Source: Clostridiales bacterium (lineage in GTDB: Bacteria > Bacillota > Clostridia > Peptostreptococcales > Anaerovoracaceae). From it: 5,220 nucleotides of DNA. The stretch is from assembly GCA_012799165.1 (NCBI GenBank), contig JAAZLU010000009.1, positions 1-5,220 of the forward strand, written 5' to 3'. This document shows, piece after piece, positions 1 to 4,469 of the stretch. The translations under genes and the position numbers were made by a program. Positions within the stretch are counted from its first letter, which is position 1, and each line of letters begins with the position of its first letter. The notes beneath the pieces are model-generated. The model had not been told where the DNA came from. It did not search any database and saw only the letters and a program-made list of their open reading frames with translations.

Positions 1-176
1 AACAGGAGGTGCTTCGCCTCAGGTTCGGCCTCGATGATGGAAGGCAGAGAACCCTGGGGGAAGTAGGGCAGCAGTTCAAGGTTACAAGGGAGCGCATCCG
101 CCAGATAGAGGCTAAGGCACTCAGGAAGTTGCGCCATCCCAACAGGAGCAAGAGACTGAGAGTCTATCTTGAATAA
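1..176 (+). CDS. rpoD: RNA polymerase primary sigma factor RpoD (SigA), C-terminal fragment
   Basis: This is the last 57 codons of a sigma-70 gene whose 5' part lies outside the window; the reading frame starts at base 3 and stops with TAA at 174-176. The translation carries sigma region 4.2: a first helix with [10 protein letters not shown], a helix-turn-helix with [20 protein letters not shown], then [22 protein letters not shown]. The [20 protein letters not shown] block is nearly invariant in group 1 (primary) sigma factors and recognises the -35 element of promoters. The ending [10 protein letters not shown] fits a primary rather than an alternative sigma factor. It acts in the cytoplasm as the specificity subunit of RNA polymerase. 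The downstream partners trmK and nif3 match the usual Gram-positive neighbourhood. Identification is secure; only the fragment can be judged. Confidence 0.97.
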   Translation, partial: QEVLRLRFGLDDGRQRTLGEVGQQFKVTRERIRQIEAKALRKLRHPNRSKRLRVYLE

Positions 177-846
177 AATCTCCGAACGCCTCGAAAAGAT
201 ATCGGAATTGTTAATTGAGGGCAGAAGCATGGCCGACATAGGGAGCGATCATGCCGCTCTGCCCATTTTTTGCATTTCACGGAACTTGGTCACTCATGTT
301 TTTATAACGGATGTAAACATCGGCCCTCTCTGCAGGGCGACGGAGAATATATCTTCGAGCGGTCTTGAAATCTCGCGTTTCAGCTTTCTGCAGGGCGACG
401 GATTGAGCCCCCTGCGCGGCATGGAAGTTGCGAGCGCGGTGATAGCTGGGATGGGTGGAGAGTTGATAGCTTCGATAATCGAGGGTGAGCCTGAGATTGC
501 CTCTGGCATCGAGCGTTTTATTTTACAGCCAAGAAGCAGGTCGGGAGAGTTAAGGATGAGGCTTTGGAAGGCCGGATATCGAATAGATTCGGAACATCTC
601 GCTCGGGAAGGCGGTAGAATCTGTGAGATTCTTAATGTTTCGTCGGGATATCAGGAACCCTACGAAGACCCCGATATTCCAAGAGCTGAAGGTATTTTGA
701 TGCTTGAATTTGTTGAAAAGAAGGTGGTTGACATAAGTAAAATTATTGAAAACCTCGATAATTCTATAAATAAAGATGCGCTCGAGCTTCGCGAGATTAT
801 GAAATCAAAGCTTTTGAATCTAGAAGCGTTAAGGAAAAATCTCTAA
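169..846 (+). CDS. trmK: tRNA (adenine(22)-N(1))-methyltransferase, TrmK/YqfN family
   Basis: The 225-residue product is a SAM-dependent methyltransferase of the TrmK family (COG2384), which in characterised members makes m1A at position 22 of tRNA. Visible motifs: SAM motif [13 protein letters not shown] (residues 22-33), motif II-like ITDVNIGPL (46-54), GDGL (76-79), the family signature IAGMGGELI (92-100), and FILQP (117-121). The last roughly 45 residues are charged and probably helical, as in the C-terminal coiled coil of the family. Length matches the family. The TTG start is chosen because it places motif I about 22 residues from the N-terminus, as in relatives, whereas the next in-frame ATG (Met21) would cut into that motif. 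The start lies inside the end of rpoD (8-base overlap), with only weak Shine-Dalgarno-like sequence (AGGAG at 144-148, rather far; GAGAG at 158-162), so translational coupling to rpoD is likely. The family usually has Tyr where residue 30 is Ala. nif3 follows 15 bases later. Confidence 0.93.
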   Translation: MNKISERLEKISELLIEGRSMADIGSDHAALPIFCISRNLVTHVFITDVNIGPLCRATENISSSGLEISRFSFLQGDGLSPLRGMEVASAVIAGMGGELIASIIEGEPEIASGIERFILQPRSRSGELRMRLWKAGYRIDSEHLAREGGRICEILNVSSGYQEPYEDPDIPRAEGILMLEFVEKKVVDISKIIENLDNSINKDALELREIMKSKLLNLEALRKNL

Positions 847-861
847 GGAAAGGATTTTGAG

Positions 862-1635
862 ATGAATAAATTTGATTTACTTAATATTTTGAATGATATT
901 GCTCCCTTGGAACTCCAAGTGGATTGGGACAACAGCGGAATGCAGATAGATCTGGGGGCGCAGGAGGTGAGTAAGGTTCTTACTTGTCTGGATGTCTGCG
1001 AAGCGTCCATATCTCAGGCCGTTTCCGAGGGCTGCGATTTTATCGTTTCTCATCATCCGCTATTTTTTAACAATATCAATCGCGTGGACGCAGACGAAGC
1101 GAAGGGAAGATATATAATTGATTGCATAAAGAACGGAATAAGTGTCTATTCTGCGCATACCTGCTTCGACAAAGCGCCGAGAGGGAATAACGAGCTATTG
1201 CTTGAATTGCTTGAGTGCTACGACTGGAATGCGGCAGGAAATGAGCAGATTCTCTTCACCGGAATGCTTGCGGAACCTATGCCCCTCAAGGATCTTGCAG
1301 TCAGAATCAAGGAAGCTTTCGGGTCCAAATTCGTCCGCTTCGGCGGAGATCCCGAGAGGATTATTTATAAAATTGCCGTCTGCAGCGGCTCCGGCGGAGA
1401 CTATATAGGCCTTGCGGCTTCGGAAGGCGCGGATTGCTTTATATCCGGAGATTTTAAGCATCACGAGCTTATGTCGGCCATGGAACTGGGACTCTGCATA
1501 GCCGACGCAGGCCACTTCGGCACCGAACATCAGTTTGCCGGCAATATGGGAGAACAACTCCGCGAACGCTGCGGCGACGAGCTGGAAGTCGTAATAGGAA
1601 ATTACGAAAGCGATCCGCTGCCGATGCTGGTTTAA
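862..1635 (+). CDS. NIF3/YbgI-family dinuclear metal-centre protein (GTP cyclohydrolase I type 2-like)
   Basis: The 257-residue protein belongs to the NIF3 (DUF34) family, toroidal hexamers with a two-metal site in each subunit. The metal ligands known from E. coli YbgI are all recognisable: His64 and His65 in SHHPLFF, Asp103 in SAHTCFD, and His218 and Glu222 in GHFGTE. Also present are the N-terminal DWDNSGMQID (21-30), the glycine-rich CSGSGGDYI (174-182) and ISGDFKHHE (194-202). Length is close to the short E. coli form; the PII/CutA-like insert that makes Bacillus YqfO about 370 residues is absent. A Shine-Dalgarno run AAGGAAAGGA (845-854) overlaps the trmK stop and sits at normal distance from the ATG, supporting the start and cotranscription with trmK. 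The biochemical role of the family is unsettled: the GTP cyclohydrolase label comes from distant evidence, and metal-insertion or metabolite-repair roles have been proposed. Family assignment is secure, function is not. Confidence 0.95.
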   Translation: MNKFDLLNILNDIAPLELQVDWDNSGMQIDLGAQEVSKVLTCLDVCEASISQAVSEGCDFIVSHHPLFFNNINRVDADEAKGRYIIDCIKNGISVYSAHTCFDKAPRGNNELLLELLECYDWNAAGNEQILFTGMLAEPMPLKDLAVRIKEAFGSKFVRFGGDPERIIYKIAVCSGSGGDYIGLAASEGADCFISGDFKHHELMSAMELGLCIADAGHFGTEHQFAGNMGEQLRERCGDELEVVIGNYESDPLPMLV

Positions 1636-1639
1636 TATA

Positions 1640-1690
1640 CCGCGGCACATTGGACAATTTCTCCAAAGACGTTTATAATCAATGCCGCGG
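1640..1690. repeat. Inverted repeat bracketing the rnpB promoter
   Basis: The left arm CCGCGGCACATTG (1640-1652) is complementary to the right arm CAATGCCGCGG (1680-1690) over 11 base pairs with a two-base bulge. The 27-base interior carries most of the promoter: the left arm runs into the -35 region and the right arm begins one base after the -10 hexamer. The repeat starts five bases after the nif3 stop, so a transcript reading through from nif3 would form this hairpin. No T-run follows the right arm, so it is not a standard intrinsic terminator. An operator role or a readthrough hairpin are both possible and neither is shown. Confidence 0.6.
1650..1679 (+). promoter_or_regulatory. Sigma-70-type promoter of rnpB
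   Basis: A perfect -10 TATAAT lies at 1674-1679. The -35 is TTGGAC (1650-1655, 18-base spacer) or, shifted by one, TGGACA (1651-1656, 17-base spacer). The expected transcription start is near 1686, roughly 24 bases before the first P1 nucleotide of RNase P RNA, so the primary transcript would carry a short 5' leader that must be trimmed. The quality of the promoter suits a highly expressed stable RNA. Confidence 0.8.
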
Positions 1691-1709
1691 AATCTCCGTG
1701 CGTTTAAAT

Positions 1710-2082
1710 CCATGAGCAGTACATGCAATCGCGGGCGGGTCATGCAGATCCGCGTGAGGAAAGTCCGTGCTCCACAGGGCGAGGGTGCCGGCTAACGGCC
1801 GGCGGGGGTGACCCCAGGGAAAGTGCAACAGAAAATAACAGCCTTAACAGGCAACGGTGAAAAGGTGAGGTAAGAGCTCACCGGCCAAATGGTAACATGC
1901 GGCGTCAGTGTAAACCCCATCCGGAGCAAGACCGTAAAGGGAGGTAAGTGCCGAAAGGTATACTGCCTGAAAGGGAGCTGCCCGTTCCTTCCCGAGAAGG
2001 TAGGTCGCTTGAGGCCTGTGGTAACACAGGTCCTAGAAAGATGATTGCTTAACACAGAACACGGCTTAAGTGCTGCTCATGG
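1710..2082 (+). ncRNA. rnpB: RNase P RNA, A-type (catalytic subunit of ribonuclease P)
   Basis: This RNA is the ribozyme that cleaves the 5' leader from precursor tRNAs, working with the protein RnpA. Conserved core blocks are easy to read: GAGGAAAGTCCGTGCTCCAC (1756-1775), GGGAAAGTGCAACAGAAAA, GGTAAGAGCTCACC, GTAAACCCCATCCGGAGCAA and ACAGAACACGGCTTA near the 3' end. Helices can be paired by eye: P1 1710-1722 with 2070-2082 (13 pairs, one G-U), P2 1725-1730 with 2043-2048, P4 1765-1769 with 2060-2064, GCCGG/CCGGC hairpin 1787-1803, GGGG/CCCC hairpin 1805-1815, GGTGAG/CTCACC hairpin 1864-1882, and CCTGTG-GTAA-CACAGG (2015-2030) with a GNRA loop. In P4 the usual G-C pair is replaced by U1768-A2061, a compensated change that supports a functional RNA. 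The layout follows the A type of most bacteria rather than the B type of Bacillus. Ends are inferred from P1 and may be off by a few bases. Confidence 0.96.
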
Positions 2083-2109
2083 TTTTAAAATTAAGCCCAT
2101 GTGTTTTTT
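2078..2109 (+). terminator. Intrinsic terminator of rnpB, sharing P1 sequence
   Basis: CATGG (2078-2082) pairs with CCATG (2097-2101). After one T/C mismatch the stem continues with TTTA (2084-2087) against TAAG (2092-2095, one G-U), closing a four-base loop. Six T's follow at 2104-2109. The left arm is the end of the 3' strand of rnpB P1, so the terminator hairpin and the mature P1 helix exclude each other at these bases. The stem is modest in GC, but the position and T-run fit well. Confidence 0.7.
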
Positions 2110-2195
2110 AGCACTCGGTCGTAGCTGAAAACTAAAATAAATTTTCAATATATCCATTAATATACAAACTGCAATCGAGTAAATTAAACGCAGGA

Positions 2196-2224
2196 TGTTA
2201 AAAAAAGTTTTATTGTGTTATACT
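2196..2224 (+). promoter_or_regulatory. Extended -10 promoter of coaX
   Basis: TATACT (2219-2224) is a good -10 hexamer, preceded by TG at 2216-2217, giving the extended -10 TGnTATACT. The -35 region at the proper 17-base distance (TGTTAA, 2196-2201) is a poor match, which is common when an extended -10 is present. Transcription would begin near 2231, giving a leader of about 40 bases. The flanking spacer 2110-2195 is AT-rich and shows no gene, only a weak TGAAAA/TTTTCA inverted repeat at 2126-2147. Confidence 0.6.
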
Positions 2225-2271
2225 TTACGCGTTCTAAAAATCGATAAATCAGCGCAGGGAGGAAATTTCAG

Positions 2272-3051
2272 ATGTTGCTTACTATAGATGTGGGAAACAG
2301 CAATATGGTGTTCGGGCTCTTCGAGGGCAATCAGCTGGTGGGCAGCTTTCGCCTCATGAGCGATTCCGGGAGGACTTCCGACGAACTGGGTTTCTCGGTT
2401 TGCGATTACTTTAACCGCTTCAATCTCAAAGTGCAGGATGTGGACGATGTAATAATTTCATCCGTCGCTCCGCGCATGATGAATATACTCAACGCCGCAA
2501 TGGTGAAGTATCTGAATAAAAAGCCCCTCGTAATCTATGAGGACATTCACCCCGTAATACCTTGCGAAGTATCCGGACAACTCGGAGCCGACAGGGCGGT
2601 TTCATGTATAGCTGCTATGGAAAAGTACGACATGCCTCTAATAATCCTCGATTTCGGGACAGCGACAACCATCGATGCCTTGAGCAAGGAAGGCAATTAT
2701 CTTGGCGGATGCATCCTTGCGGGCCTTAGAACTTCGAACGATGCACTGTTTAAACAGGCGGCCATGCTGCCTCAGATTGAACTCGTCGCACCCGATACCG
2801 TACTCGGCCTGGATACGATTACGCAAATACAGATTGGATCGATTCTCGGCTACATTGGCGGCATGAAATATCTCGTCGAGCGCACTAAAGAAGAGATGGG
2901 CTGCGGCGACGAAGTGAAGGTCATAGGCGAAGGGGGCCTCGTCCACCTCGTCGCAGGCAACAGTAATTTTATCGATATTGTAGATGACAATCTAATTTTA
3001 GACGGTCTTAGAATTCTTTACGAAAGATTCAAAAAGGGTGAGCAGCGCTAG
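2272..3051 (+). CDS. coaX: Type III pantothenate kinase CoaX
   Basis: The 259-residue enzyme phosphorylates pantothenate to 4'-phosphopantothenate, the first step of coenzyme A synthesis, in the cytoplasm; type III enzymes use ATP poorly and need a monovalent cation such as K+. It belongs to the ASKHA fold. Visible motifs: phosphate-binding DVGNSN (6-11), RTSDELG (34-40), ISSVAP (62-67), GADR with catalytic Asp107 (105-108), DFGTATT (127-133), YLGG (143-146), and ALFKQAAMLPQIEL (158-171). The three aspartates of the active site (6, 107, 127) are kept. Two usually conserved residues differ: Ala150 where most members have Pro (IAPG block) and Glu220 where most have Thr (TGG block). A very strong Shine-Dalgarno AGGGAGGA (2256-2263) lies 8 bases before the ATG. 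The gene appears monocistronic: rnpB ends upstream and the next gene converges on it. Confidence 0.95.
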   Translation: MLLTIDVGNSNMVFGLFEGNQLVGSFRLMSDSGRTSDELGFSVCDYFNRFNLKVQDVDDVIISSVAPRMMNILNAAMVKYLNKKPLVIYEDIHPVIPCEVSGQLGADRAVSCIAAMEKYDMPLIILDFGTATTIDALSKEGNYLGGCILAGLRTSNDALFKQAAMLPQIELVAPDTVLGLDTITQIQIGSILGYIGGMKYLVERTKEEMGCGDEVKVIGEGGLVHLVAGNSNFIDIVDDNLILDGLRILYERFKKGEQR

Positions 3052-4244
3052 GCTTTCAATGCCGCTTCGAGCGCCTGATCCAAGTCGGCGATTATATCGT
3101 CGGCATCTTCGAGTCCCACCGAGAGCCTCACGAGATTCTTTGAAAATCCGGCCTCGATCATTTCTTCCTCGCTGAAGTTGCTGTGGGTCATGCTTCCCGG
3201 ATGCTCTATCAGGGTTTCGCAATCTCCTAAAGAAACCGCAAGGATGCAGAGCTTTACATTATTCATCATGCGCTCGGCAATCTGCGGGTTTTCAAGTTCA
3301 AAGGCAATCATTCCGCCCGTGTAGGCGAGCTGTTTTTTTGCAATTCTATACTGCGGATGCGATTTTAGTCCAACATAATAAACCTCTTCAACCCCATCTC
3401 TGGTTTCGAGCCAGGCCGCAACCTTCATCGCGTTTTCGCTGTGTTTTTCCAATCTCAGCGGCAGAGTTTTGAGCCCCCTGTTTAGAAGAAATGCATCCAT
3501 GGGTGCGAGTACAGAACCGGTTAAAGCTTTCAATCCCATGCCTTTAATTTGTGTCATCAGCTCGGTGCTCGTGCATACGACTCCGGCGATTATATCGCCA
3601 TGCCCGTTGAGATACTTGGTTGCCGAATGTACGACTATATCCGCCCCCAGATCGCAGGGTTTGCAAGATAGCCCTGTCGCAAAGGTGTTATCGACGACGC
3701 AGAGACAATCGGGATACTTCTCGTGTACTATTGTGCAAATCTTTTCGATATCCACAAGCTTCATCGTCGGATTTGCCATAGTTTCGAAGTAAACCATATC
3801 CGCCTTTCTGCGAAGAGCCCTTCTTACTTGTTTAAGGTCCGTAAAATCGACGAACTCCACCTTTACGCCGAACTCTGTCAGCATCTTGGAAAACAGATCG
3901 AAGCTGCAGCTGTAGATGGTCTTGTCGGCGATGAGCCTGCTGCCCTTTTTGAGGAAGGAAGTTGTTGCGGAGGAGATGGCACCCATTCCTGAAGCGAAGA
4001 CAGTCGCAGTCTCGGTATTTTCGAGTATGGCGAGCCTTTCCTCGACTAGAGTTGTAGAAGGGTTTCCGATGCGGGAGTAGATATATCCGCACTCCTCTCC
4101 GGAAAACCTGGCGGCACCCTGCGCGGTGTTGTCAAATTTAAATGTTGAAGTCTGGAATATCGGCATTTGAAGAGATCCGAAAGGGTTCTCGATCTCCCTT
4201 TTACCGTGGATAAGTTTAGTTGAAATCGCAAGTTCTTTGCTCAT
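3048..4244 (-). CDS. Methionine gamma-lyase-like PLP enzyme (Cys/Met metabolism family)
   Basis: The 398-residue protein is a fold-type I PLP enzyme of the Cys/Met metabolism family and resembles methionine gamma-lyase most, which splits L-methionine into methanethiol, 2-oxobutyrate and ammonia. Landmarks: YSRIGNPS (56-63) with the Tyr and Arg that bind phosphate of the neighbouring subunit's PLP, SGMGAI (85-90), catalytic Tyr111 followed by Cys113 in YSCSF, Asp185 in VVDNTFAT, PLP lysine Lys210 in SATKYLNGH, and Arg373 in LVRLSVGLED, which holds the substrate carboxylate. Length is the same as Pseudomonas putida MGL. The Cys at 113, equivalent to MGL Cys116, is normally Gly in cystathionine synthases and lyases, so it favours MGL. 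The residue matching MGL Asp241 is Ala240, however, so cystathionine lyase, cysteine desulfhydrase or acylhomoserine sulfhydrylase activity cannot be excluded. Shine-Dalgarno AAAGGAG (4251-4257) sits 6 bases before the ATG. No terminator separates it from coaX. Confidence 0.88.
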   Translation of the reverse strand: MSKELAISTKLIHGKREIENPFGSLQMPIFQTSTFKFDNTAQGAARFSGEECGYIYSRIGNPSTTLVEERLAILENTETATVFASGMGAISSATTSFLKKGSRLIADKTIYSCSFDLFSKMLTEFGVKVEFVDFTDLKQVRRALRRKADMVYFETMANPTMKLVDIEKICTIVHEKYPDCLCVVDNTFATGLSCKPCDLGADIVVHSATKYLNGHGDIIAGVVCTSTELMTQIKGMGLKALTGSVLAPMDAFLLNRGLKTLPLRLEKHSENAMKVAAWLETRDGVEEVYYVGLKSHPQYRIAKKQLAYTGGMIAFELENPQIAERMMNNVKLCILAVSLGDCETLIEHPGSMTHSNFSEEEMIEAGFSKNLVRLSVGLEDADDIIADLDQALEAALKA

Positions 4245-4323
4245 ATAGGGCTCCTTTCGCGCAAAAAATATACCTAAATTAAAATATCAATGTCGTAAAG
4301 GTAAATAATCATAACTGTATAAA

Positions 4324-4352
4324 ATTATATGATTTTTAATCGAATAATACAA
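4324..4352 (-). promoter_or_regulatory. Promoter of the methionine gamma-lyase-like gene
   Basis: On the minus strand a perfect -10 TATAAT (4329 down to 4324) has TTGTAT (4352 down to 4347) at an exact 17-base spacing as -35, a half match to consensus. Transcription would start near 4317, leaving a leader of about 70 AT-rich bases. That leader is too short for a SAM riboswitch, and no conserved S-box or T-box element is visible in it. Confidence 0.6.
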
Positions 4353-4380
4353 TCGTGCTATCGGCCATTTGGAATCCGTC

Positions 4381-4409
4381 TTGCAATGAACTGCCGGGCA
4401 AGTTATAAT
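4381..4409 (+). promoter_or_regulatory. Promoter of the exodeoxyribonuclease III gene
   Basis: TTGCAA (4381-4386, four of six consensus bases) and a perfect TATAAT (4404-4409) are separated by 17 bases. The start of transcription is expected near 4416, just before the hairpin at 4421-4440, so that hairpin would form the very 5' end of the messenger. Confidence 0.7.
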
Positions 4410-4420
4410 GCGCTTGTAAG

Positions 4421-4440
4421 GGGCAGGTGTGAACCTGCCC
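4421..4440 (+). repeat. Perfect GC-rich hairpin with GTGA tetraloop in the exonuclease leader
   Basis: GGGCAGGT (4421-4428) pairs perfectly with ACCTGCCC (4433-4440) across the loop GTGA, a GNRA-type tetraloop; a G-T pair (4420, 4441) can extend the stem. It lies between the predicted transcription start and the ribosome binding site. The following sequence is only mildly T-rich (TGCGTGTTTATTTG), so it is not a clear terminator. It may stabilise the mRNA 5' end, act as a weak attenuator, or be a copy of a dispersed palindromic repeat. Confidence 0.75.
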
Positions 4441-4456
4441 TGCGTGTTTATTTGTT

Positions 4457-4463
4457 AAGGGAG
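4457..4463 (+). promoter_or_regulatory. Ribosome binding site that fixes the exonuclease start
   Basis: AAGGGAG lies 6 bases before the ATG at 4470. The reading frame stays open upstream to 4323 with other ATG codons (4329, 4386), but these lack a comparable site, so this one decides the start. Confidence 0.8.
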
Positions 4464-4469
4464 AGCGAA

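Noticed and set aside
1195..1743. Minus-strand open frame of 182 codons opposite nif3
   Set aside because: It overlaps most of a clearly coding NIF3 gene and the rnpB promoter, and its translation resembles no family I recognise; it is a shadow frame.
1792..2055. Minus-strand open frame of 87 codons inside rnpB
   Set aside because: The region is a structured RNase P RNA; an antisense frame there is expected by chance.
1756..2064. U1768-A2061 pair replacing G-C in the P4 helix of RNase P RNA as a novelty
   Set aside because: The change is compensated and the same U-A type pairing is seen in Bacillus RNase P RNA, so it is ordinary covariation.
3011..3030. Hairpin GAATTCTTT-acg-AAAGATTC near the end of coaX as a terminator
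   Set aside because: The stem is AT-rich with a bulge, lies inside the coding region, and no T-run follows on either strand.
4245..4317. SAM or T-box riboswitch in front of the methionine gamma-lyase-like gene
   Set aside because: The leader is only about 70 bases and AT-rich, without S-box or T-box core sequences or a terminator hairpin.
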